Positions 9,480-18,038 of a DNA stretch of 64,000 bases are shown piece by piece. Every line of letters starts with the position of its first letter. Positions within the stretch are counted from its first letter, which is position 1. Origin of the DNA: Cellulophaga sp. L1A9 (GTDB taxonomy: Bacteria; Bacteroidota; Bacteroidia; Flavobacteriales; Flavobacteriaceae); assembly GCF_009797025.1 (NCBI RefSeq), contig NZ_CP047027.1, positions 1,488,001-1,552,000 of the forward strand, written 5' to 3'. Under the pieces are notes generated by a model. That model saw nothing but the letters and a program-made list of their open reading frames with translations, had not been told where the DNA came from and made no database searches. Position numbers and translations under genes: made by a program.

Positions 9480-9487
9480 TAAGTTTG
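9480..9487 (+). promoter_or_regulatory. panC: -7 box for panC
   Basis: TAAGTTTG matches TAnnTTTG. It ends 21 bases before the ATG at 9509 and lies inside the extra N-terminal codons of the longest frame (ATG at 9458), which supports 9509 as the real start. Confidence 0.5.
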
Positions 9488-9508
9488 CGAGCTGTAAAAA
9501 ACAAACTA

Positions 9509-10354
9509 ATGCTAGTAATAGAAACAAAAAAAGAGCTAAAAGACAAATTGTCAGCGTTTTTTTCAAATTCAAAATCCCTCGGACTTGTACCAACCATGGG
9601 CGCTTTGCACGCTGGACACCTTTCTTTAATTGAAAAAGCTTCAAAAGAAAATGATCAGGTCGTTGTGAGCATTTTTGTGAACCCAACGCAGTTTAATAAC
9701 CAAAAAGACCTCGAAAAATACCCAAAAACTTTAGAAAACGATTTAAATTTGATAAAAACAGTGTCCGATTCTATAATTGTGTACACCCCATCTATCGAAG
9801 AAATCTATAAAAACAACATTGCTGCAGAAGTTTATAATTTTGATGGACTTGACACCGTAATGGAAGGAGAATTTAGAGACAATCACTTCAATGGCGTAGG
9901 CACTATTGTTGAAGAATTACTGACAAGCATCTCCCCAAACAAGGCTTATTTTGGTGAAAAAGATTACCAACAATTGCAAATCATTAGAAAACTTGTACAA
10001 TTAAAAAATATTCCTGTAGAAATTATTGGCTGCCCAATTGTCCGTGAAGAAAGTGGTTTAGCCATGAGCTCAAGGAATGAAAGGCTATCTACACCTATGC
10101 GCAAAGAAGCGGCATTAATCTACAGCACCCTAAAAGATGCCAAAGAAATGTTTGGCACAAAAAGTGCGTTAGAGGTAATAGAATGGGTTGAGAATCAGTT
10201 TAAAAATAATACATTCTTAAACATAGAATATTTTCAAATTGCTGATATCGAAACCTTAAAACCAATAAAAGAAAAATTAAGTAACAAAAAATACAGAGCC
10301 TTTATCGCAATTTTTGTTGACGATATACGACTAATTGATAACATTGCTTTGTAA
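9509..10354 (+). CDS. panC: Pantothenate synthetase
   Basis: Condenses pantoate with beta-alanine, using ATP, to make pantothenate, the precursor of coenzyme A. From the chosen ATG the protein has 281 residues, close to the 283 of E. coli PanC. An upstream in-frame ATG at 9458 adds 17 residues, but a -7 box lies within that extension. Visible motifs are [11 protein letters not shown] (HxGH nucleotidyl-transfer signature, His34/His37), [14 protein letters not shown] and the SSRNERLS segment. panD follows after 17 bases, so two consecutive steps of the pathway are encoded together. Confidence 0.96.
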   Translation: MLVIETKKELKDKLSAFFSNSKSLGLVPTMGALHAGHLSLIEKASKENDQVVVSIFVNPTQFNNQKDLEKYPKTLENDLNLIKTVSDSIIVYTPSIEEIYKNNIAAEVYNFDGLDTVMEGEFRDNHFNGVGTIVEELLTSISPNKAYFGEKDYQQLQIIRKLVQLKNIPVEIIGCPIVREESGLAMSSRNERLSTPMRKEAALIYSTLKDAKEMFGTKSALEVIEWVENQFKNNTFLNIEYFQIADIETLKPIKEKLSNKKYRAFIAIFVDDIRLIDNIAL

Positions 10355-10367
10355 ATTATTATCTTTG
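10335..10367 (+). promoter_or_regulatory. panD: Possible internal promoter before panD
   Basis: TATCTTTG at 10360-10367 matches the -7 box, with a TTG at 10335-10337 as a loose -33 element (22-base spacer). The box ends only four bases before the panD ATG, so transcription from it would give a leaderless or nearly leaderless message. Confidence 0.4.
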
Positions 10368-10371
10368 TACC

Positions 10372-10722
10372 ATGCAAATAGAAGTTGTAAAATCTAAAAT
10401 ACACCGCGTAAAAGTTACCGGAGCAGACCTTAACTACATAGGAAGCATCACTATTGATGAAGACTTAATGGATGCTGCTAATATTATTAGAGGAGAGAAA
10501 GTTCAGATTGTGAATAACAATAATGGAGAGCGTTTAGAAACGTACGCCATTCCTGGACCTAGAAAAAGTGGAGAAATAACTCTTAACGGGGCTGCTTCTA
10601 GAAAAGTTGCAGTAGGAGACATCCTTATCTTAATTACCTATGGCCAAATGGACATTGAAGAAGCAAAAAAATTCAATCCATCTTTAGTATTCCCTAATGA
10701 GGAAACTAACCTACTGAATTAA
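10372..10722 (+). CDS. panD: Aspartate 1-decarboxylase
   Basis: Makes beta-alanine from aspartate, the other substrate of PanC. The 116-residue proenzyme has the conserved self-cleavage site YIGSITID: Gly24-Ser25, where Ser25 becomes the pyruvoyl cofactor. Other family marks are [17 protein letters not shown] and the [11 protein letters not shown] segment. Length matches the family. It lies 17 bases after panC. Confidence 0.96.
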   Translation: MQIEVVKSKIHRVKVTGADLNYIGSITIDEDLMDAANIIRGEKVQIVNNNNGERLETYAIPGPRKSGEITLNGAASRKVAVGDILILITYGQMDIEEAKKFNPSLVFPNEETNLLN

Positions 10723-10726
10723 TCTC

Positions 10727-11692
10727 TTGAAGAAATCTTTAAAAAAAACACTAAAAACAGTACTCCCAATAAGCTTGGGAGTTTTTTTAGTTTGGTATTC
10801 TTATAATGCCACCTCAGAAGAAGATAGAGCACAAATTATATTTTATATAAAAGAAGCCGACCTATTCTGGGTAGGAATCTCTGTAATTATGGGAATTCTA
10901 AGCCATGTTTCAAGAGCTATTCGTTGGAACTACCTTTTAGAACCCTTAGGTTACAAACCAAAAATATTGAATAATATTTTTATTATTCTCACCTCCTATT
11001 TTGCAAATTTAGGAATCCCTAGATCTGGAGAAATCCTACGAGCAACCGCACTAGCAAGCTATGAAAATGTTCCTTTTGAAAAAGGATTTGGCACTATTGT
11101 TACCGAAAGAGTGGTAGATTTAATTATGCTATTAACCATTGTCACCATTACCTTCTTCCTTCAAACAGATATTATATTAGCCTTTTTTGAAGAGAAAGGT
11201 TTTAACTTAAATAAGTTGTTCATACTCCTAGCTATTGGTGTATTCATTGCTAGCCTAGCCTTTTTCTTTCTAAAAAAATCATCGAATCCGTTTCTTTTAA
11301 AAATCAAAAACTTTGGACTAGGATTACTTCAAGGAGTTACTAGTATTTTTAGAATGAAACACAAATGGGCATTTATATTCCACACGTTATTCATTTGGTT
11401 TATATACATTTCCATGTTTTGGGTGATTAAATTTACCGTTCCAGAAACGATAAGTTTAACCATTAGCCAATTGCTTGTAGCCTTTGTTTTTGGTGCTTTT
11501 GCAATGACAGCAACTAATGGAGGCATAGGACTTTACCCTATTGTAGTTAGTAGTGCTTTAGCCATTTTCGGAATCAGTAGTGTCTCCGGAGATGCTTTTG
11601 GTTGGATCATGTGGATTTCACAAACTTTAATGGTTGTGGTTTTTGGTGCAATATCTTTTCTTGTATTACCGTTATTAAACAGAAACAAATAA
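10727..11692 (+). CDS. Lysylphosphatidylglycerol synthase TM-domain-like (YbhN/AglD family) membrane protein
   Basis: A 321-residue protein with about seven or eight membrane segments, similar to the flippase-like transmembrane domain of MprF and the YbhN/AglD family. Family marks are SHVSRAIRWNYLL near 59-71, NLGIPRSGEILRATAL and TERVVDL. The frame opens with TTG at 10727, four bases after the panD stop; no usable ATG occurs before about residue 54, so the TTG start is favoured. The likely role is lipid-linked substrate handling in the inner membrane, substrate unknown. Oddly, the codons for the first membrane helix form a terminator-like hairpin (10762-10788). Confidence 0.85.
   Translation: MKKSLKKTLKTVLPISLGVFLVWYSYNATSEEDRAQIIFYIKEADLFWVGISVIMGILSHVSRAIRWNYLLEPLGYKPKILNNIFIILTSYFANLGIPRSGEILRATALASYENVPFEKGFGTIVTERVVDLIMLLTIVTITFFLQTDIILAFFEEKGFNLNKLFILLAIGVFIASLAFFFLKKSSNPFLLKIKNFGLGLLQGVTSIFRMKHKWAFIFHTLFIWFIYISMFWVIKFTVPETISLTISQLLVAFVFGAFAMTATNGGIGLYPIVVSSALAIFGISSVSGDAFGWIMWISQTLMVVVFGAISFLVLPLLNRNK
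10762..10788 (+). terminator. Terminator-like hairpin inside the 5' end of the flippase-like gene
   Basis: ACTCCCAA (10762-10769) pairs perfectly with TTGGGAGT (10775-10782) around a five-base loop and is followed by six more T. The shape is that of an intrinsic terminator for panC-panD, 40 bases after the panD stop, yet it encodes residues of the first membrane segment of the next protein. It may act as an attenuator, or the resemblance may be chance. Confidence 0.5.
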
Positions 11693-11717
11693 CTACAAGC
11701 ACCTAAATCTTTCTGTC

Positions 11718-12860
11718 ATGAAACGCATACTTACCGTATTGGCTTTCTTCTTATACCTTGGAACGAACGCACAAGTTACCCAAGAAATCTTTGAATCTTT
11801 TAAACTTCAAGAGCGAAGAGATGTACAATACTATATCCCTGAAGAGTATACTCCAGAGAAAAAGTACCCAATAATTATAGTTTTAGATGCCGATTATCTA
11901 TTTGATAATGTGGTTGCTACTTCAAAATTTTATAGCGGATTTCATGGAATGCCACCAGCTATTATTGCCGGCGTACACCAATCTAAGGATAATTTAAGAG
12001 CAGAAGATTGTGCCTTTGATGAAGTATCTGGCTTGCCTACAGATAAAGCAAAATTATTTTTTGAATTTTTAGGAATGGAACTTATTCCTTTTTTAGAAAA
12101 TAGTTACAGTACCGCTCCGTTTAAAATGATTGTGGGCTATGACGTTACTGCAAATTTTAGTAATTATTACCTTTTTAAAGAAGACTCTCTTTTTAATTCA
12201 TACGTAAGTATTTCTCCAACTTTAGCTCCAGAGATGGAAACAAGAGTTCCTGCCCGATTAGGTGCTATGGAGCAAACTATTTTTTACCATCTAATAACAG
12301 ATGGCGAAAAGGCAAAAAGAGACACTCAGACACCAATATTAAACACCGCTATTAAAGCTATCGATAAAGAAAACATACATTACTTTTATGATGAATATCT
12401 AGACGCAGATCATATTGCTGTGCCTACCTATGCATTAGGAAAAGCATTTGACAATGTTTTTAGAATGTTTAAACCTATTAGTCCAACAGAGTACAAGACA
12501 CAAATACTAACGTCTGAAGCGCCTGTTTTTGATTATTTATCAACCAAATATGATATGATTGAAAAATTATTTGGCTTTAAAAAGAATGTGGACTTAAATG
12601 ATGTGATGGCTATTTATGCTGCTTCTCGCAAAAAAGAAGATTTTGAATCGCTAAAACCATTGGCCGATTTGTGTAAAAAAGAATACCCAGACACTATGCT
12701 AGGTTTTTATTTTGAAGGCGAATACCTAGAACAAATGGGCGAACCTAAAAAAGCATTAAGAACTTTTGAAAAAGCATTTGGAATGGAAGAAATAGATTTC
12801 TTGACTAAAGATATGGCGCTAGAGAAAATTGATGCTTTAAAAGCTGATTTTGGGTATTAA
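11718..12860 (+). CDS. Secreted esterase-fold (IroE/esterase D-like) protein lacking the nucleophile
   Basis: A 380-residue protein with a signal peptide (about 1-18). The N-terminal 260 residues follow the alpha/beta-hydrolase plan of the esterase D family: KKYPIIIVLDADYLF, then the turn where the nucleophile elbow GHSxGG is expected. Here that turn reads VGYDVTANF, so Asp142 stands at the Ser position. The catalytic His is apparently kept (DADHIAVP, His232). The C-terminal 100 residues look like TPR-type helices (PKKALRTFEKAFGMEE). Ester hydrolysis by the usual mechanism seems unlikely. It starts 25 bases after the flippase-like gene. Confidence 0.75.
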   Translation: MKRILTVLAFFLYLGTNAQVTQEIFESFKLQERRDVQYYIPEEYTPEKKYPIIIVLDADYLFDNVVATSKFYSGFHGMPPAIIAGVHQSKDNLRAEDCAFDEVSGLPTDKAKLFFEFLGMELIPFLENSYSTAPFKMIVGYDVTANFSNYYLFKEDSLFNSYVSISPTLAPEMETRVPARLGAMEQTIFYHLITDGEKAKRDTQTPILNTAIKAIDKENIHYFYDEYLDADHIAVPTYALGKAFDNVFRMFKPISPTEYKTQILTSEAPVFDYLSTKYDMIEKLFGFKKNVDLNDVMAIYAASRKKEDFESLKPLADLCKKEYPDTMLGFYFEGEYLEQMGEPKKALRTFEKAFGMEEIDFLTKDMALEKIDALKADFGY

Positions 12861-12924
12861 ATTTAGGGTATATTTTATAAATAGGTTTAAATTGCACACC
12901 ACAACCAACACATTACTTTAAAAA

Positions 12925-13320
12925 ATGGAGAACCAACCCAACAAATCAAATTCTAATATTCTATCTATTGTCGCAATTGTATTTGGAATTTCAAGTTTAA
13001 TATTTTCTATAATTCCTTGTTTAGGCATTTTCGCAATCATCTTTGGTTCTATAGCAATCATCCTGTCAATTATAGCAGTGATTAGGGTGTTTATGTTAGA
13101 ACAAGTAAAAGCACTCGCCATTATCGCTATGGCCGTTTCTTTGCTAGGCGTTGCCTCTATTGGGCTTCAGTTTTACCTAACCTCAAAAGTATTTTTTGAC
13201 CAAATAGAATTACAAGAGTTCGAAGAAATTGAAGAGATAGAAAACACAGAAGAACTGGAAGAGATAGAAGAACCAGAAGTAATTCCGGAAGAATTACCAG
13301 AGGAAAATTCCTTTAACTAA
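12925..13320 (+). CDS. Small DUF4190-like membrane protein with an acidic tail
   Basis: A 131-residue protein: a short polar N-terminus, about three hydrophobic segments (roughly 12-35, 38-58, 65-88) rich in Ile and Gly as in DUF4190 proteins, then a C-terminal tail of about 40 residues made almost only of Glu, Ile, Leu and Pro. The tail has a repeated EEIEE-type pattern. Function unknown; it probably sits in the inner membrane. A DUF2752 gene follows 46 bases later. Confidence 0.65.
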   Translation: MENQPNKSNSNILSIVAIVFGISSLIFSIIPCLGIFAIIFGSIAIILSIIAVIRVFMLEQVKALAIIAMAVSLLGVASIGLQFYLTSKVFFDQIELQEFEEIEEIENTEELEEIEEPEVIPEELPEENSFN

Positions 13321-13366
13321 ATAGATTTAAAACTGCAATCAGAAATAGAATCAGCCCCCTTAGTTT

Positions 13367-13765
13367 ATGGAAATCTCAGATGCTATACATCGTAGAAATC
13401 ATCTTTTCTTTAACCTACTCTTTATTCTATTTTTCGCCGTAGCACTACTCTACATTTTTATCTCGAAGGATACATTAACCTGCTATTACAAAACAAATTA
13501 CGGGCTAGAATGCCCCACCTGCGGATTTACACGAGATTTTAAGTCTATTTTAAATTTTAGAACAGCGCATTTAATTAACACGCAATCTTTAGTATACTTC
13601 AAAGTACTCAGTACTTTTTTTATATCTAGAATAGCCGTAAGCCTATTTCTTGTCTTTAAATTCCGCTATAAAGCCATCTTAATAACAGACCTTATTCTTA
13701 TCAGTATTTTTATATTTTCTATCGCACTTATTTATTTTAATTTAATCTTCAACCTAACTATTTAA
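13367..13765 (+). CDS. DUF2752 domain membrane protein
   Basis: A 132-residue protein with three hydrophobic segments and the DUF2752 signature ECPTCGFTR at about 45-53, a CxxCGxTR motif placed just after the first membrane helix. The function of the family is not established. It often sits beside small DUF4190-like or CD225-like membrane proteins in Bacteroidota, as here. Confidence 0.8.
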   Translation: MEISDAIHRRNHLFFNLLFILFFAVALLYIFISKDTLTCYYKTNYGLECPTCGFTRDFKSILNFRTAHLINTQSLVYFKVLSTFFISRIAVSLFLVFKFRYKAILITDLILISIFIFSIALIYFNLIFNLTI

Positions 13766-13905
13766 GGAAAATTAGGATACCTATCTTGATATAAAAACGA
13801 GATTTCTGATCGTTTAAAGATCACATACGGAATTTTTTACTCTTAAATTTTTCCCACTTTAATTACCCCTTATTTAGTACCTTTATCCAAAACCTAAAAG
13901 AGGGA

Positions 13906-15267
13906 ATGGCTAAAACAAAAACAACATTTTTTTGTCAGAATTGCGGCACACAATATGCAAAATGGGTAGGACAATGTACCGCCTGCAAAGAATGGAATAC
14001 CGTAGTGGAAGAAGTGGTCCAGAAAGAAGAAAAGTCCAGCTGGAAAACCCCAACAAATACGGCAAAAAAAGTTTCTAAGCCCTTACGTGTTAATGAAATT
14101 AGCACAGAAAAAGAGCTGCGTTTAAATACCTTTGACCTCGAATTTAATCGCGTTTTAGGTGGCGGCCTCGTTCCTGGATCTTTAACGCTTTTAGGGGGAG
14201 AACCTGGAATAGGAAAAAGTACCTTACTGCTTCAAATTGCGCTAAAGCTACCCTATAAAACATTGTATGTTTCCGGAGAAGAGAGTCAGAAACAAATTAA
14301 AATGCGTGCCGATCGTATTCACCCAAACAGCGACACCTGCTTTATTTTAACAGAAACAAAAACTCAAAATATTTTTAAGCAAATAGAAGATACCGAGCCT
14401 GATATTGTGGTTATCGATTCTATACAAACCTTGCATTCTGATTATATTGAATCTGCTGCAGGAAGTATTTCTCAAATTAGAGAGTGTACCGCTGAGCTTA
14501 TAAAATTTGCTAAAGAAACAAATACTCCTGTTATCTTAATTGGCCATATTACTAAAGATGGCTCTATTGCTGGACCAAAAATTTTAGAACACATGGTAGA
14601 TAGCGTCCTTCAATTTGAGGGCGATCGTAATTATGTATATCGGATATTGCGCTCTTTAAAAAACAGATTTGGCTCTACTTCAGAATTAGGAATTTATGAA
14701 ATGCAAGGGAGTGGCCTCCGTGAAGTGAACAACCCATCAGAAATATTAATTTCTAAAAATGACGAAGGCTTAAGTGGTACTGCAATTGCTTCTACGGTAG
14801 AAGGCATGCGCCCTCTTATGATTGAAATTCAAGCTCTAGTAAGTACTGCTGTTTATGGTACACCGCAACGTTCTACTACTGGATATAATGCAAAACGTTT
14901 AAATATGCTCTTAGCAGTTTTAGAAAAACGTGCTGGATTTAAATTAGCTGCAAAAGATGTCTTCCTAAACATTACAGGTGGAATTTCTGTAGACGATCCT
15001 GCGATAGATTTAGCAGTGATTGCCGCTATTCTTTCTAGTAATGAAGATATCGCTATAGAAAAAGGAGTTTGTTTTGCCGCTGAAGTTGGTTTAGCAGGAG
15101 AAATACGTCCGGTACAACGCGTAGAGCAACGTATTCTAGAAGCTGAAAAATTAGGTTTCGACACCATTTTCGTTTCTAAAAACAACAAAATCAGTCTAAA
15201 AAATACGCAAATAAAAATTCAGCTTGTAGCCAAAATTGAAGATGTAGCGAACTATTTGTTTGGATAA
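13906..15267 (+). CDS. radA: DNA repair protein RadA
   Basis: A RecA-like ATPase that speeds branch migration of recombination intermediates. The 453-residue protein (family about 455) has a four-Cys zinc finger (Cys10, Cys13, Cys24, Cys27), a Walker A motif GGEPGIGKS (about 97-105), the RadA-specific KNRFG motif (252-256), and a C-terminal Lon-protease-like domain (about 290-453; GGISVDDPAIDLAVIAAI). The start is the ATG at 13906. It converges with the next gene with only three bases between stops, and no terminator is seen there. Confidence 0.97.
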   Translation: MAKTKTTFFCQNCGTQYAKWVGQCTACKEWNTVVEEVVQKEEKSSWKTPTNTAKKVSKPLRVNEISTEKELRLNTFDLEFNRVLGGGLVPGSLTLLGGEPGIGKSTLLLQIALKLPYKTLYVSGEESQKQIKMRADRIHPNSDTCFILTETKTQNIFKQIEDTEPDIVVIDSIQTLHSDYIESAAGSISQIRECTAELIKFAKETNTPVILIGHITKDGSIAGPKILEHMVDSVLQFEGDRNYVYRILRSLKNRFGSTSELGIYEMQGSGLREVNNPSEILISKNDEGLSGTAIASTVEGMRPLMIEIQALVSTAVYGTPQRSTTGYNAKRLNMLLAVLEKRAGFKLAAKDVFLNITGGISVDDPAIDLAVIAAILSSNEDIAIEKGVCFAAEVGLAGEIRPVQRVEQRILEAEKLGFDTIFVSKNNKISLKNTQIKIQLVAKIEDVANYLFG

Positions 15268-15270
15268 AAA

Positions 15271-16311
15271 TTAAGGTGCAGGGTTAGGAATTTCATTATG
15301 AATTTTTTCAATGCCTTCCAACACCTCAGCACTTAATTCCACATCTATACTCGCAATATTTTCTGTTAATTGGCGCATACTGGTTGCTCCAATAATATTA
15401 CTCGCTAAAAAAGGCCTTGTATTTACAAAAGCCAAAGACATTTGTGCTAATGTTAGGTCATTTGCTTGCGCTAACTCATAATATTTCTGCGTAGCTGCCA
15501 CGGCTGTTTCCCCACTATATCTTTTGTAATTAGGGAATAATTTTAAACGAGAATTATCTGGCAATCTATCGCCTAAATATTTACCACTTAAGACCCCGAA
15601 GCCTAAAGGAGAATACGCTAAAAGACCAAGATTTTCACGGTGTGCAATTTCAGACAACCCTGTTTCAAACTGCCTGTTTAATAAACTGTACGCATTTTGA
15701 ATCGTAATCATTCGAGGCAAAGTAGCATGTACTTTACTTTCTTCTAAATACCGCATAGCTCCCCAAGGAGTTTCATTAGAAATGCCTACCTCTCTAATTT
15801 TCCCTTCTTTCTTTAAATCACGTAATGTTTCTAAAACTTGATGAAGATTATCTTCCCAAAAATCTGCCGCATCATGGGCATACCCACGTTGCCCAAAATA
15901 ATTAGTATTGCGTTCTGGCCAGTGTAGTTGATACAGATCTATATAATCTGTCTGTAAACGCTCTAAACTTCCTTCTACAGCATCGACAAGTGAAGCTCTA
16001 TCAAAACCTGTGGTACGTATAAACTTTGTAAATTCTGCTCTTCCTGCAATTTTTGACCCTAAAATTATTTGATCTCTATTCTTCTTTTTCTCAAACCAAG
16101 TACCAATTACCTTTTCTGTTGCCGATTTACGATCTGGATGCGCAGGAATAGGATACAATTCTGCCGTATCAAAGAAATTAACACCTTGCTCCACCGCATA
16201 ATCCATCTGCTCGTGACCTTCGGCTTCCGTATTCTGGTTTCCCCAAGTCATTGTTCCCAGACAAATTTTACTAACTTCTATATCGGTGTGTGGTAATTTG
16301 GTATAAAGCAT
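15271..16311 (-). CDS. Aldo/keto reductase, Tas-like
   Basis: A 346-residue NADPH-dependent oxidoreductase, the same length as E. coli Tas. It opens MLYTKLPHTDIEVSKICLGT and carries DTAELYP (Asp/Tyr of the catalytic tetrad), the Lys in LGSKIAG, DLYQLHWPERNTNYFG (His) and LLAYSPLGFGVLSGKY. A TTG or ATG up to 45 bases upstream would extend the frame, but that adds a hydrophobic stretch without homology and lies across a -7 box, so the ATG at 16311 is preferred. The physiological substrate is unknown. It follows xth by about 75 bases on the same strand. Confidence 0.88.
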   Translation of the reverse strand: MLYTKLPHTDIEVSKICLGTMTWGNQNTEAEGHEQMDYAVEQGVNFFDTAELYPIPAHPDRKSATEKVIGTWFEKKKNRDQIILGSKIAGRAEFTKFIRTTGFDRASLVDAVEGSLERLQTDYIDLYQLHWPERNTNYFGQRGYAHDAADFWEDNLHQVLETLRDLKKEGKIREVGISNETPWGAMRYLEESKVHATLPRMITIQNAYSLLNRQFETGLSEIAHRENLGLLAYSPLGFGVLSGKYLGDRLPDNSRLKLFPNYKRYSGETAVAATQKYYELAQANDLTLAQMSLAFVNTRPFLASNIIGATSMRQLTENIASIDVELSAEVLEGIEKIHNEIPNPAP

Positions 16312-16338
16312 AAGAAAGAGGTTGAAATTTAAAAAAAC

Positions 16339-16346
16339 CAAAAATA
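16339..16346 (-). promoter_or_regulatory. -7 box for the aldo/keto reductase
   Basis: The minus strand reads TATTTTTG (TAnnTTTG), 28 bases before the chosen start codon. It supports the shorter start. No -33 TTG at normal spacing. Confidence 0.4.
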
Positions 16347-16386
16347 CACATATCAACGGCCTTTTCCTTTTCTATTGAAATAAAAA

Positions 16387-17148
16387 TTAACTCAATTCGA
16401 CTAAAATAGGGCAGTGATCACTGTGTTTTGCTTCCGCCAATATCACCGCTCTTTTTAATCTATCTTCTAGCGGTGTACTCACTAAAGCATAATCTAAACG
16501 CCAGCCTTTATTGTTATTTCTCGCATTAGCTCTGTAACTCCACCATGTATAATTATCAGGCTCCTCATTAAAATAACGAAAGCTATCTATAAAACCAGTA
16601 TCCATAAAAGCGCCAATCCACTCCCGCTCTACAGGTAAAAATCCAGAAGTATTTTTTAAACCAACGGGGTTATGAATATCAATAGCCTCATGGCAAATAT
16701 TGTAATCTCCTAAAATGATTAAATTAGGATACTCAAGCTTTAATTCAGTAACATACTCCTGAAATTCAGCCATATATTTCAACTTAAAATCCAAGCGATC
16801 CATATTGGTTCCCGAAGGTAAATACATACTCATAATAGACACACCGTTATAATCTGCACGGATATTACGCCCTTCAAAATCCATATAATCAATTCCAGTT
16901 CCATACTCCACATGGTTTGGTTTTGTTTTAGATAATATAGCAACCCCACTATACCCTTTTTTCTGAGCACTGTACCAATAATTATACGCATACCCCGCTT
17001 CTTCAAACAGCGATAAATCTAACTGCTCTTCCATTGCTTTAATCTCCTGCAAACAAACCACATCTGGATTTACGGCTTTCAACCAATCTATAAACCCCTT
17101 ATTTATTGCTGCTCTAATTCCATTTACGTTGTACGAAACAATTTTCAT
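16387..17148 (-). CDS. xth: Exodeoxyribonuclease III
   Basis: The AP endonuclease/3'-exonuclease of base excision repair. The 253-residue protein shows all family motifs: MKIVSYNVNGIRAA (Asn7), VVCLQEIKAMEEQL (metal-binding Glu), GDYNICHEAIDIHNP, WTWWSYR-type segment (YTWWSYRANARNNNKGWRLD) and the C-terminal KHSDHCPI with the catalytic Asp-His pair. Length is typical. It lacks a signal peptide, unlike the secreted nucleases later in the window, so it is intracellular. Confidence 0.95.
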   Translation of the reverse strand: MKIVSYNVNGIRAAINKGFIDWLKAVNPDVVCLQEIKAMEEQLDLSLFEEAGYAYNYWYSAQKKGYSGVAILSKTKPNHVEYGTGIDYMDFEGRNIRADYNGVSIMSMYLPSGTNMDRLDFKLKYMAEFQEYVTELKLEYPNLIILGDYNICHEAIDIHNPVGLKNTSGFLPVEREWIGAFMDTGFIDSFRYFNEEPDNYTWWSYRANARNNNKGWRLDYALVSTPLEDRLKRAVILAEAKHSDHCPILVELS

Positions 17149-17387
17149 CTGTAGCTATTTAATTTTTTAAAGATTATGCTTTTACCATGCTCAGTATACA
17201 CTTTTCAAAGGAACACCTACAGTACTCTGGAGCATATGGCAGTATATCTTTTATGAATCTTACTAGTTGCCGAAAATACATAATGTTTGCTATAGCATGC
17301 AAGTTTAGCGTCTTCCAAAAGATCATAGAATACAAGGGTTTTCATTTTTGGTATACTAATTGATTTTCATACCCAAATACTATTCAA

Positions 17388-17906
17388 ATGAAAAAAACAT
17401 TAGTACTACTGCTTGTTTTAAGTAGCGGACTTGCTTCCGCACAAGCATATCGTGAATACAACCAGAACCAAGAATTAAAATTTAATATTGGTTTGTTTTT
17501 AGCCTCAACTACGGTTGAGGGAAGTTATGAGTATTTTTTAAATGAAGATACCAGTATAGGTGGTACTATTTATTTTGATAATACACCACTGAATTATAAT
17601 GGTGATTTTGGAATAGGACCCAATTTCAGAGCCTATTTTGGCTATGCACCACGCAGCGGCTTTTTTGCAGAAGCATTTGGATTGTATTATTCCGGAGAAG
17701 TAGAAGATCCTAACTATGAAAGCAGTTCCTATATTGAGCGCTATAACACCGCGGCAATTGGTATTGGTCTGGGTCATAAATTTGCCACGTACACTCAAAA
17801 ATTTACACTTGAATTTAATGCCGGATTAGGCCGAAATGTGAATCCGCAAGAATACCAAAATACATTTATGTACCGAGCAGGAGTTTCTGTAGGTTTCAGG
17901 TTTTAA
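17388..17906 (+). CDS. Small outer-membrane beta-barrel protein
   Basis: A 172-residue protein with a clear signal peptide (about 1-20, ending ASAQA) and alternating hydrophobic/aromatic strands through to a C-terminal Phe (GVSVGFRF), as in eight-stranded outer-membrane barrels. Segments such as GSYEYFLNEDTSIGGTIYF and FGIGPNFRAYFG resemble the OmpW/PorT-like and DUF3575-type barrels. Function unknown. The 239 bases upstream hold no gene that I can see, only a ten-base palindrome TGCTATAGCA at 17288-17297. Confidence 0.75.
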   Translation: MKKTLVLLLVLSSGLASAQAYREYNQNQELKFNIGLFLASTTVEGSYEYFLNEDTSIGGTIYFDNTPLNYNGDFGIGPNFRAYFGYAPRSGFFAEAFGLYYSGEVEDPNYESSSYIERYNTAAIGIGLGHKFATYTQKFTLEFNAGLGRNVNPQEYQNTFMYRAGVSVGFRF

Positions 17907-18038
17907 TACATTAAGAGTTCGCAACGCTAACTTTAAAATTTCTTAACCTTTTCCTTACCCACTAAGTATGTAACTTTTCATCATGTATTTTAATCCCTAA
18001 AAAAATAATTTTAGAGCCTAATTTTAATCTAAACACTG

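Noticed and set aside
14853..15188. A 111-codon open frame on the minus strand
   Set aside because: Antisense to the Lon-like domain of radA.
17149..17387. A 239-base gap with somewhat mixed composition before the small barrel gene
   Set aside because: I looked for a gene remnant or RNA and found only a ten-base palindrome (17288-17297); no frame or fold worth annotating.
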